This document shows, in pieces, positions 24,377 to 33,250 of a stretch of DNA of 64,000 nt. Made by a program: the position numbers and the translations under genes. The DNA comes from Chromatiaceae bacterium (GTDB taxonomy: Bacteria > Pseudomonadota > Gammaproteobacteria > Chromatiales > Chromatiaceae), in contig JADKCI010000006.1 of the NCBI GenBank assembly GCA_016714645.1, positions 124,001 through 188,000 on the forward strand, given 5' to 3'. Every line of letters begins with the position of its first letter. Within the stretch, counting starts at the first letter, position 1. The notes under the pieces were generated by a model. It ran no database searches, was not told the origin of the DNA, and was given only the letters and a program-made list of their open reading frames with translations.

Positions 24377-24673
24377 ATGCACGTCTCCTTCGTCCATGTC
24401 CACGTCAAACCCGATCACATGGATGTCTTCATCGGCGCCAGCGGTGCCAATCATGAGGCCTCGGTGCAGGTGCCGGGCAACCGGCGCTTCGATGTGCTCC
24501 AGGATCCCGAGGATTCGGGACATTTCATCCTTTACGAAGCCTATACCTCCGTCGAGGACGCCACGGCCCACAAGCAGACGGTCCACTATGCCCTTTGGCG
24601 CGACAGGGTTGCGGCCATGATGGCCGAGCCACGCCAGGGCGTGCCCATGACTGGGCTTTTCCCAAGAGACTGA
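24377..24673 (+). CDS. Antibiotic biosynthesis monooxygenase-fold protein (YgiN/LsrG type)
   Basis: The 98-residue protein has the dimeric ABM fold: VSFVHVHVKPDHMDVFI, the ANHEASVQVPGNRRFDVLQ segment with the conserved His, and FILYEAYTSVEDATAHKQT. Relatives act on quinones or on the AI-2 degradation product. It ends one base before the alcohol dehydrogenase start, so the two are one operon. A promoter-like TATACT lies about 55 bases upstream. The substrate is unknown. Confidence 0.85.
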   Translation: MHVSFVHVHVKPDHMDVFIGASGANHEASVQVPGNRRFDVLQDPEDSGHFILYEAYTSVEDATAHKQTVHYALWRDRVAAMMAEPRQGVPMTGLFPRD

Positions 24674-24674
24674 A

Positions 24675-25871
24675 ATGATCAATCCATTTTCAATGGGCCG
24701 CCTGCCACGCATCGAGTTCGGGTCAGGCGCCATCGCCCAACTGCCCGCTATCGCAGCCCGCCATGGCCGGCGCTTGCTGATCCTGACCGGTGCTCACTCC
24801 TTTACCACATCCTCACACTGGGAGGCGCTGCGTAAGGCGCTGGCGGATGGCTACTTCGGGGGCGAGGTCGTGCGCATCACGGGCGAGCCTTCACCGGATG
24901 AGATCGATAGCATCGTCCGGCTCAGCCGGGGGGGCCGCATCGATGCGGTGATCGGCATCGGTGGTGGTAGCGTACTGGACGCCGCCAAGGCCGTGGCGGG
25001 TCTGCTGAAGCCCGGCAACAGCGTCATGGACCATCTGGAGGGCGTCGGTCCGGAGCTGCCCTATCGCGGTCCGGCCACGCCCTTCATCGCCGTCCCCACC
25101 ACGGCGGGCACGGGCTCGGAGGCGACGAAAAATGCCGTCCTCTCCCGCCAGGGCCCGCATGGCTTCAAGAAGTCCTTCCGCGACGATGCCCTGATGGCCG
25201 AATACGCCATCGTCGATCCGGACCTGCTGGCGTCCTGTCCAGCGGCCTTGATCGCCGCCAACGGCATGGACGCCTTTACCCAATTGCTAGAGGCCTATGT
25301 CTCGACCCGCGCCAATCTCATGACCGACGCCTTGGCGCTGGCGGGGCTGGCGGCGGTGCGCGATGGCTTGCTGGCCTGGTATCAGGGCGGGGAGGGTGCC
25401 GCCGCCGGGCGGGAAAAGATGGCCCTGGCCGCCCTGCTGTCCGGCGTCTGTCTCGCCCAGGCCGGGCTGGGGTCGGTGCATGGTCTGGCCCAGCCGCTGG
25501 GATCTTTCTTCCCCATCTCGCATGGCGTGGTCTGCGGGACCCTGGTGGCGGCGGCGACGCGGATCAATATCGAGGCCCTGCGGGCGCGGGCGCCGGACTC
25601 GACCGCCCTCGCCAGGTACGCAGTCGTCGGCCGCCTGCTGGGCGCCGAGCCGGGCGCTAGCGATGACGCCGCCCGTGACGGCTTGCTGGCCACCCTGGAG
25701 GAATGGACCCGGCTCATGAAGCTGCCACTGCTCTCGGAACTGGGCGTCGCGGCGGGAGATTTTCCCCGTATCCTGGCCAACGCGCGGGGCTCCAGCATGA
25801 AGACCAACCCCATCGCCTTGCAGGACGCCGAGATTGAGCGGATTCTCCAGATGCGGTTGCTGGTGGCTTAG
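24675..25871 (+). CDS. Iron-type (group III) alcohol dehydrogenase
   Basis: The 398-residue protein belongs to the iron-containing alcohol dehydrogenases, which interconvert alcohols and aldehydes with NAD(P)H. It shows the cofactor motif GIGGGSVLDAAKAVAG (residues about 94-109), VPTTAGTGSEATKNAV, and the metal-binding His pattern including GLAQPLGSFFPISHGVVCG. The ABM protein one base upstream is a likely pathway partner. The true substrate cannot be told from sequence; maleylacetate reductase-like enzymes are related. Confidence 0.9.
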   Translation: MINPFSMGRLPRIEFGSGAIAQLPAIAARHGRRLLILTGAHSFTTSSHWEALRKALADGYFGGEVVRITGEPSPDEIDSIVRLSRGGRIDAVIGIGGGSVLDAAKAVAGLLKPGNSVMDHLEGVGPELPYRGPATPFIAVPTTAGTGSEATKNAVLSRQGPHGFKKSFRDDALMAEYAIVDPDLLASCPAALIAANGMDAFTQLLEAYVSTRANLMTDALALAGLAAVRDGLLAWYQGGEGAAAGREKMALAALLSGVCLAQAGLGSVHGLAQPLGSFFPISHGVVCGTLVAAATRINIEALRARAPDSTALARYAVVGRLLGAEPGASDDAARDGLLATLEEWTRLMKLPLLSELGVAAGDFPRILANARGSSMKTNPIALQDAEIERILQMRLLVA

Positions 25872-25913
25872 GGGCCAAGCCGTCCCGGCGGCCATCGGGG
25901 ACCTCCCGGCGGC

Positions 25914-25955
25914 TTGATTCCGGCGCGGACATGCGCCTAGAATGAACGTTCATTC
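25914..25955 (+). promoter_or_regulatory. Promoter of RND operon overlapping a 16-bp palindromic operator
   Basis: TTGATT (25914-25919) and TAGAAT (25938-25943) are 18 bases apart. The perfect palindrome GAATGAACGTTCATTC (25940-25955) overlaps the -10 element, which is a repressor position. A TetR-type regulator is the last gene of this operon and is the natural candidate to bind it. Confidence 0.75.
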
Positions 25956-25987
25956 CAGTTCCGTCGCGTTTCGCGCCGAGGTGCTTC

Positions 25988-27157
25988 ATGGGTCACCTGC
26001 TTTCTGTTGCCGCCCTGCGGAGGGCGGGTCTGATCACCACCCTCCTGCTCGCCGGCTGTGGTCAGGGTTCCTCAACCGGTGGACCAGGTGGGGCGCCGGG
26101 CCAGATGCCGCCGCCCGAGTTGGGTATCTTCACCGTCGTGGCGGAGCCCGTCGATCTGACCATGGAACTGGTGGGCCGCGCCACGCCCTACCGGATCGCG
26201 GAGGTGCGGCCCCAGGTGGGTGGCATCATCAAGTCCCGCGAGTTCCCGGAGGGTGGCGAGATCACCGCCGGCCAGCCCCTCTACCTCATCGATCCCGCTC
26301 GCTACGAGGCGGTCCGGGACAGCGCCGAGGCGGCCCTGGTCCGCGCCCGCGCCACTCGGGAGCGCGCCGAGAAGAAGGCGGAGCGTTATGGCAATCTGCT
26401 GAGGAACAAGGCGGGTAGCCTGGAGCAATTCGATGATGCCCAGGTGGCCCTGAAGGAGTCGGCGGCGGATGTCCAGGTCGCTGCGGCGGACCTGACCAAG
26501 GCCCGCATTGAACTGGAATACACCCGTATCACCTCCCCCATCGACGGCCAGATCGGCCGCTCGACCGTGACCCAGGGCGCCTTGGTGACCGCCAACCAGG
26601 CGCAGGCCCTGGCGACGGTCCAGCAACTCGACCCCATTTATGTCGATCTCACCCAGTCGGCGGCCCAGCAGTTGCGGTTGCGCCGTGCCTTGGAGGATGG
26701 CCGCCTGCGGCGCTCGGAGGACGGGCAGCCCAAGGCGACTCTGACCCTGGAGGACGGCTCGACCTATCCCCACGAGGGGCGTCTGGAATTCTCCGAGGTC
26801 AGCGTGGATCAGGGCACGGGTACCGTCACCCTGCGGGCGACCTTCCCCAATCCCGACCATGTCCTGCTGCCGGGTATGTTCGTGCGTGCCCAGGTCGAGG
26901 AGGGGACGCGCCAGGAGGCCATCCTGGTGCCTCAGCAAGGTATCCAGCGGGATCGGCAAGGTCAGGCGTTGGCCCTGGTGTTGAACGAGGAGGACCTGGT
27001 CGAACAGCGCCGGGTCGAGACGGATCGGGCCCTGGGTAGCCACTGGCTGATCAATGAGGGTCTCAAGCCCGGTGACCGCTTGATCGTCGAGGGGGTGCAG
27101 AAGGCTAAGCCCGGCATCAAGGCCAAGGCCGTCGATTGGAAGCCGGCCGCGCCCTGA
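25988..27157 (+). CDS. RND efflux periplasmic adaptor (AcrA/MexA-like lipoprotein)
   Basis: This adaptor links an inner-membrane RND pump to an outer-membrane channel. The 389-residue protein has a lipoprotein signal with lipobox LAGC (Cys24), then the lipoyl half-motifs, a coiled-coil hairpin (about 95-165, Ala/Arg/Glu-rich), LEYTRITSPIDGQIGRSTVTQG, and a beta-barrel domain. GAGGTG precedes the ATG. It is 79 bases upstream of the pump. No outer-membrane TolC gene is in the cluster, so a TolC encoded elsewhere would be used. Confidence 0.93.
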   Translation: MGHLLSVAALRRAGLITTLLLAGCGQGSSTGGPGGAPGQMPPPELGIFTVVAEPVDLTMELVGRATPYRIAEVRPQVGGIIKSREFPEGGEITAGQPLYLIDPARYEAVRDSAEAALVRARATRERAEKKAERYGNLLRNKAGSLEQFDDAQVALKESAADVQVAAADLTKARIELEYTRITSPIDGQIGRSTVTQGALVTANQAQALATVQQLDPIYVDLTQSAAQQLRLRRALEDGRLRRSEDGQPKATLTLEDGSTYPHEGRLEFSEVSVDQGTGTVTLRATFPNPDHVLLPGMFVRAQVEEGTRQEAILVPQQGIQRDRQGQALALVLNEEDLVEQRRVETDRALGSHWLINEGLKPGDRLIVEGVQKAKPGIKAKAVDWKPAAP

Positions 27158-27236
27158 ATTGGCCCATCCGCGGTTGCACTGGGTATTCGCCCGCCGCGGT
27201 TGCCTGCGTCGCTTCGTCACCTAGAGAGACTCCCTC

Positions 27237-30200
27237 ATGGCCCATTTTTTCATCGACCGTCCCGTCTTCGCCTGGGTTATCGCCATCCTGATCATGTTGG
27301 CCGGGCTGCTGGCGATCTGGACCCTGCCGGTTAGCCAATATCCCGCCATCGCCCCGCCCGCCATCTCCATTACCGCCAACTATCCCGGTGCCTCGGCGCA
27401 AACGGTTCAGGACTCGGTGACCCAGATCATCGAGCAGCAGATGAACGGCCTCGATGGCCTGCGCTACATGTCCGCCACCAGCGAATCGAATGGCCAGGCG
27501 ACGGTGACCCTGACCTTCGCTAACGGGACCAACCCCGATACCGCCCAGATGCAGGTGCAGAACAAGCTGCAATTGGCCAGCGTGCTGTTGCCGGAGGAGG
27601 TACGGCAGCAGGGGCTGACGGTCGCCAAGTCGGTGCGTAACTTTCTCATGATCGTGGCCTTCGTTTCCCGGGACGGCCGTCTGACCAAGGCCGATCTGGG
27701 CGACTATGCCAACAGCATGGTTAAGGACCCCATCAGCCGGATTCCGGGCGTGGGGGAGGTGACCCTCTTCGAGACCCAATACGCCATGCGCATCTGGCTC
27801 GATCCCAACAAACTGAACCAGTATGGCCTCACGCCCGCCGAGGTCTGGAGCGCCATCGAGGCCGAAAACGCCCAGATCTCCGCGGGTCAACTCGGTGCCC
27901 GCCCGGCGGACCAGGATCAACAGTTCACCGCAACCGTGAACGTCCAGAGCCGTCTGGCGACGCCGGAGGAGTTTGGTGAAATTCGCCTGCGCACCCAGGA
28001 GGACGGGGCCGTGGTGCAGCTGCGGGACGTGGCCCGCGTCGCCCTGGGCAGCGAGAGCTATAGCCGCAACGGCCGCCACCTGGGTAAGCCCGCCGCCGGC
28101 ATGGCGATCCGCCTGGCCACCGGGGCCAATGCCCTGGAGACCGCCGATGCCGTCAAACGCAAGGTGGCGGATCTGGCCGCCTACTTCCCGGCGGGTATGG
28201 AGTACGTCTTCCCCTACGACACCACGCCCTTCGTGCGCATCTCCATCGGCAAGGTGGTGACGACCCTCTTCGAGGCGGTGGCTCTGGTGTTTTTGGTCAT
28301 GTACCTCTTCCTGCAGAATTTCCGGGCCACCTTGATCCCGGCCATCGCCGTGCCCGTGGTGTTGCTGGGCACCTTTGGGGTCCTGGCGGCCTTTGGCTAT
28401 TCCATCAATACCCTGACCCTCTTTGCCATGGTGCTGGCCATTGGCCTGCTGGTGGACGACGCCATCGTGGTGGTGGAAAACGTCGCGCGGGTGATGCACG
28501 AGGATCATTTGCCGCCCCGGGAGGCGACGCGCAAGTCCATGGACCAGATTACCAGCGCCATTATCGGCATCGCCCTGGTGCTCTCGGCGGTCTTCGTCCC
28601 CATGGCCTTCTTCGGGGGTTCCACCGGCGTTATCTACCGCCAGTTTGCCGTAACCATCGTCGCGGCCATGCTGCTGTCGGTGCTGGTGGCCCTGACCCTG
28701 ACGCCGGCCTTGACAGCGACCCTGCTCCAGCCCCTCGATCAGGATCATCATGAGCGGCGCCGGGGCTTTCTGGGCTGGTTCAACCGCGGCTTCAACCGCA
28801 GCGTCGGTTTTTACACCTGGGGCACGGGCTTCATGCTCCAGCGGCGCTGGTTCTTTCTCGCGGTCTATCTGCTGCTGGTGGGCGCCCTGGCCTGGTTATA
28901 CCCGCGCCTGCCAAGTGCCTTCCTGCCGGATGAGGACCAGGGCATCCTCATCATGCAGGCAGTGCTGCCCGCTGGGGCCACCCTGGAGCGCACCGAAAAA
29001 GTCCTGGAACAGATCGAGCGGCATTTCCGCGAAAACGAGTCTGAGGCGGTTCAGGAATTCATCACGGTGGCCGGCTTCAGTTTCGCTGGCCAGGGCCAGA
29101 ACATGGCCATCGGTTTCGTCAAGCTGAAGGATTGGTCGGAGCGCAATCGGCCGGATCTGGGGGTGCGCGCCGTCGCCGGACGGGCCATGCAGGCCTTCGC
29201 GGGCATCCGCGATGCCCAGGTCTTCGCCTTCCCGCCGCCGGCTGTGATCGAACTGGGTACCGCCACGGGCTGGAACGTGCAACTCCAGGACCGGGTCGGG
29301 GTGGGACACGAGGCCCTGATGGCGGCCCAGGGCCAATTCATGGGCATGGCGGCCCAGGACCCGCGGTTGATGGCGGTACGGCCTAATGGACGCGAGGACG
29401 AGGCCCAGCTCCAGGTGGACGTGGACCGGACCCGCGCCGGGGCCCTGGGCCTGTCGCTGGCGGACATCAACCGGACCCTGGCGGTCGCCTGGGGGAGTGC
29501 CTACATCGATGACTTCGTCCATGAGGGCCGGGTCAAACGGGTTTATCTCCAGGCCGATGCCCCCTTCCGCATGTTGCCGGAGGACCTGGATGTCTGGTAC
29601 GTGCGCAACAAGCAGGGCGAGATGGTGCCCTTCTCGGCCTTTGCCACCCTGCGCTGGGTCTTTGGGTCGCCGCGTCTGGAACGCTTCAACGGTCTGGCCT
29701 CGGCCGAGATCCTGGGTCAGGCCGCCCCCGGCGTCAGTTCCGGGGAGGCCATGGCGGCGGTCGAGGAACTGGTCGGGAAGCTGCCAAGCGGCATAGGCCT
29801 GGAATGGACCGGCATCTCCTTCGAGGAGCGCAGCGCCGGGGCCCAGGCACCCCTACTCTTTAGCTTGTCGGTGCTGGTGGTCTTGCTGACCCTGGCCGCG
29901 CTTTACGAGAGTTGGTCCGTGCCCTTCGCCGTCATTCTGGGGGTGCCCATCGGCGTCCTGGGCGCGGTCCTCGCGGCCATGGGGCGGGGTCTGCCGAGTG
30001 ATATCTACTTCCAGGTCGGGCTGTTGGCCACCATCGGTCTGGCGGCCAAGAACGCCATCCTCATCGTCGAGTTTGCCCGCACCCTGCAGGAACAGGGTCG
30101 GGATGCCGCGGGCGCGGCGCTGGAGGCGGCCCGGCTGCGTATCCGGCCCATCGTCATGACCTCCCTGGCCTTCGGCTTTGGCGTGCTGCCGCTGGCCATC

Positions 30201-30380
30201 AGCACGGGGGCGGGTTCCGGGGCCCAGCATGCCGTGGGCACGGGGGTGTTGGGCGGCGTCATCGCCAGTACCCTGCTGGGGGTCTTTTTCGTGCCCCTCT
30301 TCTTTGTCCTGATCCGGGGGCGGATGCGTAAGAGGGCGGACAAGGCCGTCGCCTTGCCGGAGGTCTCAGCCCATGGTTGA
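27237..30380 (+). CDS. RND multidrug efflux pump (HAE-1, AcrB/MexB-like)
   Basis: This is a proton-driven inner-membrane trimeric pump. The 1047-residue protein has the AcrB length and layout: an N-terminal span, SQYPAIAPPAISITANYPGASAQTVQDSV, a large porter domain, the proton-relay pair in GLLVDDAIVVVENV, the second half with DEDQGILIMQAVLP, and the relay Lys in GLAAKNAILIVEFA. All charged relay residues are kept, so it should be active. It overlaps the TetR gene by eight bases and follows the adaptor. Confidence 0.95.
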   Translation: MAHFFIDRPVFAWVIAILIMLAGLLAIWTLPVSQYPAIAPPAISITANYPGASAQTVQDSVTQIIEQQMNGLDGLRYMSATSESNGQATVTLTFANGTNPDTAQMQVQNKLQLASVLLPEEVRQQGLTVAKSVRNFLMIVAFVSRDGRLTKADLGDYANSMVKDPISRIPGVGEVTLFETQYAMRIWLDPNKLNQYGLTPAEVWSAIEAENAQISAGQLGARPADQDQQFTATVNVQSRLATPEEFGEIRLRTQEDGAVVQLRDVARVALGSESYSRNGRHLGKPAAGMAIRLATGANALETADAVKRKVADLAAYFPAGMEYVFPYDTTPFVRISIGKVVTTLFEAVALVFLVMYLFLQNFRATLIPAIAVPVVLLGTFGVLAAFGYSINTLTLFAMVLAIGLLVDDAIVVVENVARVMHEDHLPPREATRKSMDQITSAIIGIALVLSAVFVPMAFFGGSTGVIYRQFAVTIVAAMLLSVLVALTLTPALTATLLQPLDQDHHERRRGFLGWFNRGFNRSVGFYTWGTGFMLQRRWFFLAVYLLLVGALAWLYPRLPSAFLPDEDQGILIMQAVLPAGATLERTEKVLEQIERHFRENESEAVQEFITVAGFSFAGQGQNMAIGFVKLKDWSERNRPDLGVRAVAGRAMQAFAGIRDAQVFAFPPPAVIELGTATGWNVQLQDRVGVGHEALMAAQGQFMGMAAQDPRLMAVRPNGREDEAQLQVDVDRTRAGALGLSLADINRTLAVAWGSAYIDDFVHEGRVKRVYLQADAPFRMLPEDLDVWYVRNKQGEMVPFSAFATLRWVFGSPRLERFNGLASAEILGQAAPGVSSGEAMAAVEELVGKLPSGIGLEWTGISFEERSAGAQAPLLFSLSVLVVLLTLAALYESWSVPFAVILGVPIGVLGAVLAAMGRGLPSDIYFQVGLLATIGLAAKNAILIVEFARTLQEQGRDAAGAALEAARLRIRPIVMTSLAFGFGVLPLAISTGAGSGAQHAVGTGVLGGVIASTLLGVFFVPLFFVLIRGRMRKRADKAVALPEVSAHG

Positions 30381-30975
30381 CCCAGTGGATCAGTTCCTGG
30401 ATCAGGAGGTCCGCGGCCAGGTCCGGCGGCAGCGGATCCTGGACGCTGCCGCGGCCTGCTTTGTCCGCGAGGGTTTTCATGGCGCCAGCATTGCCCGTAT
30501 CGCCAAGGCGGCGGGCATGAGCGCCGGCAACCTCTATCACTTCTTCGCGAGCAAGGAGGCCATAATCGGGGCCCTGGTGCAGCGCAAGCTGGATGAGTCG
30601 CTGGCCCTCTTTGCCCAGATCGAGAACGCCGAGGACCTGTTTCAGGCCATGATGGAGCGGGTCGAGGCGAGTCTCAATGAGCGGACGGACAGGGATAATG
30701 CCGCCCTGGAGTTGGAGATTCTGGCCGAGGCGGCGCGCAATCCCGCTGTGGCGACCATCGTCCGCGCCGCCGACGCCGCCACGCGCGAGCGCCTGCGCCA
30801 TCTCTATCGCGCTGCCCGCCAGGCGCGGGGCCTGCCGGTGGAGGACGAGGCCGCCGCCACCGAGGTGTTGACGGCCCTGTTCCAGGGGCTGCCGGCCCGC
30901 GCCATCAGTCATCCCGAGCTGGACCGGGTCGGTCTGGTGCCCATGCTGCGGCTGGCCTTGGGAACCCTGTTTTGA
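30373..30975 (+). CDS. TetR-family transcriptional regulator
   Basis: The 200-residue protein has an N-terminal TetR helix-turn-helix (RRQRILDAAAACFVREGFHG, then IAKAAGMSAGNLYHFFASKEAI) and a helical ligand domain. The gene overlaps the pump end by eight bases, so it is made from the same message. The palindrome over the operon promoter suggests that it represses its own operon and is released by a pump substrate. This order, with the regulator last, differs from the usual divergent acrR. Confidence 0.9.
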   Translation: MVDPVDQFLDQEVRGQVRRQRILDAAAACFVREGFHGASIARIAKAAGMSAGNLYHFFASKEAIIGALVQRKLDESLALFAQIENAEDLFQAMMERVEASLNERTDRDNAALELEILAEAARNPAVATIVRAADAATRERLRHLYRAARQARGLPVEDEAAATEVLTALFQGLPARAISHPELDRVGLVPMLRLALGTLF

Positions 30976-31005
30976 GGCGACCCCTGCGGATCGAGGGTGG
31001 GGATA

Positions 31006-31509
31006 TCAGAGGTCGCCGCTGGCGCCGGCTTCCATGATCTCGCGCAGGGTGTCGCGGACCTTGATGGCCTTTTCCAACAGGACGGGCGGCAAGTCGGCGG
31101 AGCGTATCGCCAGATCCAGGTCCAGGGTCACCAGCCAGGTATGGCCGTCCTTGTCCTCGATGAGGGTGATGCGGCACGGCAGATAGGCGGAAAAGTCGAT
31201 GTCGTGCTCGAGCATCTCGTGGGCGATGAGGGCATCGCAGAACTGAAAGATCTCCACCCGCCGGCTTTCGATGTCCATGCTTCGCAATTGCTGGGAGAGG
31301 GGCAGGTGGGCAACCAGTTTGAAATTCAGGGCATTGGCGCGCAGCTTCATGGACTCGATGGCGCTGTCCGCGGTGATGCCCTCCGCCAGGGGCATTTTGA
31401 GCACGGTATCGGCAATCTTCGGCATGGCCTCCCCCTGCTCGGCCAAACCGAGGGGACTGACGAGCAGCGAAAGCACTGCCAGGATGGCGATGGCGGTCAA
31501 TTTGCGCAT
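31006..31509 (-). CDS. Exported DUF302 protein
   Basis: The 167-residue protein has a signal peptide (MRKLTAIAILAVLSLLVSPLG, cleavage near GLA-EQ). The rest fits the DUF302 fold, including EIFQFCDALIAHEMLEHDIDFSAYLPCRITLIEDKDG, which holds the typical Cys and the P-C-R-I strand. DUF302 proteins are periplasmic and occur near sulfur and cytochrome genes in many sulfur oxidisers; the role is unknown. AAGGAG lies before the ATG at 31509. It converges on the TetR gene. Confidence 0.85.
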   Translation of the reverse strand: MRKLTAIAILAVLSLLVSPLGLAEQGEAMPKIADTVLKMPLAEGITADSAIESMKLRANALNFKLVAHLPLSQQLRSMDIESRRVEIFQFCDALIAHEMLEHDIDFSAYLPCRITLIEDKDGHTWLVTLDLDLAIRSADLPPVLLEKAIKVRDTLREIMEAGASGDL

Positions 31510-31680
31510 CTGTTGGAACTCCTTGGGCGCGGCACGGGCCCGTTCGTGATGGGTGGGAGAAAGGTGTCTTAGGAAGAATATTCTGGACCTTTGGCCAGGG
31601 GCTGCCAATCAGGGTTCGGCTAATGGACGTCCTGTTTCAAGATTCCCCTGTCCCCCTTGCCGCCCCTGCCGCATCCCTTG

Positions 31681-31977
31681 TCAGTTGTCTAACCGGTAAT
31701 GCTTCTCGACGGGCTCCAGAACCTCCCAGGCGCAGGTCAGGCCGGCGGGGAAGGTGATGAGGTCGCCGCGCTTGAATTCGCGGGGCTCGCCACCCTCGGG
31801 GGTGACCCGAAAGCGTCCGCGCTGGATATAGCAGGTCTCGGTCTTGGTGTAACGCCAGGGAAATGACGAGACTTCCTTGCGCCAGAGGGGCCAGTGATCG
31901 ATACCCAGTACCTCCAGCTTGGCGGGTGAGGGTTTGTGCTCGCAGTGGATTTCCTGGTCGCGGTCTGGATCGCTCAT
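31681..31977 (-). CDS. Small cupin-domain protein
   Basis: The 98-residue protein is a single cupin barrel of the EutQ/DUF861-like kind: FPWRYTKTETCYIQRGRFRVTPEGG and FKRGDLITFPAGLTCAWEV. It lacks two of the usual metal-binding His residues, keeping Glu in the ETCYI position. Small cupins of this type often accompany sulfur or amine metabolism, but nothing here shows a substrate. It is divergent from pncC, with about 146 bases between. Confidence 0.8.
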   Translation of the reverse strand: MSDPDRDQEIHCEHKPSPAKLEVLGIDHWPLWRKEVSSFPWRYTKTETCYIQRGRFRVTPEGGEPREFKRGDLITFPAGLTCAWEVLEPVEKHYRLDN

Positions 31978-32123
31978 GGCTTGGGCTCCGAGTTGGCGGG
32001 GTGCCGGGTCACCCCGGCGCGGTAAGTCCCTCTGGAGTAGGGATAGCGGCACCGGCTTTTCAAGTCAGGACCCCTCAAGGCACCCTCTTGCGCCTTTGGC
32101 CGGCGTGTCGGAAACTCTTAACC

Positions 32124-32618
32124 ATGGAAGCATACCTTGAAAAGCTGGCGGAAGCGGTCGGTCATCGTCTGCTGGCGCGCCAGGCCCTAGTCGCCACGGC
32201 CGAATCCTGCACCGGTGGTTGGATCGCCCAGGTGCTGACGTCCGTGCCGGGTTCCAGCCTTTGGTTCGATCGGGGCTTCGTCACCTACAGCAATCAGGCC
32301 AAGCAAGAGATGCTGGGCGTGGCGCCTGAAACCCTGGCGGCCCATGGGGCCGTCAGCGCCCCGGTGGTGGCGGAGATGGTGGTCGGGGCCCTGAGTCACA
32401 GTCAGGCCCGGGTCACTCTGGCGGTGACTGGCATCGCGGGGCCGGGTGGCGGTAGCGAGGACAAACCCGTCGGTACCGTCTATCTGGCCTGGGCCTGGCG
32501 GGATCAGGTGCCCCTGATCCAGCGCCGGCAATTCGCCGGTGATCGCGAAGCGGTCCGTCGCCAGACGGTTCGTGTGGCCTTGGAGCGCCTCATCGAATTA
32601 CTCGATGCCGATGGCTGA
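32124..32618 (+). CDS. pncC: Nicotinamide-nucleotide amidase (CinA C-terminal type)
   Basis: PncC converts NMN to nicotinate mononucleotide and recycles the product of DNA ligase. The 164-residue protein has the family sequence ATAESCTGGWIAQVLTSVPGSS, GFVTYSNQAKQEMLGV, and VTGIAGPGGGSEDKPVGTVYLA. It is the single-domain form, without the N-terminal CinA half. It overlaps thpR and lies upstream of recA, the usual cinA/pncC-recA-recX-alaS order of proteobacteria. Confidence 0.95.
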   Translation: MEAYLEKLAEAVGHRLLARQALVATAESCTGGWIAQVLTSVPGSSLWFDRGFVTYSNQAKQEMLGVAPETLAAHGAVSAPVVAEMVVGALSHSQARVTLAVTGIAGPGGGSEDKPVGTVYLAWAWRDQVPLIQRRQFAGDREAVRRQTVRVALERLIELLDADG

Positions 32619-33132
32619 GCGCCTCTTCCTGGCCATCTGGCCCGGCGCGGCCCCGCGTCTGGCCCTCGCCCGGGTCCAGGCGGCCCTGCCCCCGCGGGCC
32701 GGGCGCGCGACCCACCCCGAGGATATCCATCTCACCCTGGTCTTTTTGGGCCCTGCCAGCCTGGAACAGCGCCGCTGCGTCGAGGCAGCCGCCGGGCGGG
32801 CGAGGGGCCACCCCTTTGAATTGGTGCTGGATCGGGTGGGCGCCTTCCCCCGCGCCCGGGTTCTCTGGTGCGGGGCCGATACCGCGCCGCCGCCCTTGGC
32901 CGATCTGGTTCTGGCCCTGCGGTCGGAACTGGCGGGCTGTGGCTTTGCCCTCGACAACCGCCCCTACTGTCCCCACGCCACCCTCGCGCGCAAGGCGCCC
33001 GCCCTGGAGGCCTATACCCTGGACCCGCCCATCCGCTGGCCAGTGGATTCGTTCGTGCTCGCCTATGGCCAGGAAGGTCCGCCGCCCCGTTACCGCATCC
33101 TGCGGAGCTGGTCTTTGGACGGATCTTGCTGA
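32605..33132 (+). CDS. thpR: RNA 2',3'-cyclic phosphodiesterase
   Basis: ThpR (formerly LigT) opens 2',3'-cyclic phosphates in RNA. The 175-residue protein has the two 2H-superfamily motifs, HLTLVFLG and HATLARK. It starts at 32605 (or at ATG 32611) inside the end of pncC, so the two are translationally coupled. Length matches the E. coli protein. It ends 118 bases before recA. Confidence 0.9.
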   Translation: MPMAERLFLAIWPGAAPRLALARVQAALPPRAGRATHPEDIHLTLVFLGPASLEQRRCVEAAAGRARGHPFELVLDRVGAFPRARVLWCGADTAPPPLADLVLALRSELAGCGFALDNRPYCPHATLARKAPALEAYTLDPPIRWPVDSFVLAYGQEGPPPRYRILRSWSLDGSC

Positions 33133-33250
33133 ATCAAGCCTTCGGCGCCATGACGGCGCCAATCCTCTATGCGATACTTGATCCCTTGAGTTTGGGCGGT
33201 GCCAAAGAGCCGCCCAGCGACGGCAACCCCCTAGCCAGGAGCTAACAAAG

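Noticed and set aside
27117..28751. Minus-strand open frame of about 540 codons opposite the RND pump
   Set aside because: His/Gln/Gly-rich with no family features; it is the complement of the conserved pump sequence.
33133..33250. Search for a LexA (SOS) box before recA
   Set aside because: No CTGT-N8-ACAG-like sequence was seen in the gap; only weak GC-rich inverted repeats are present.
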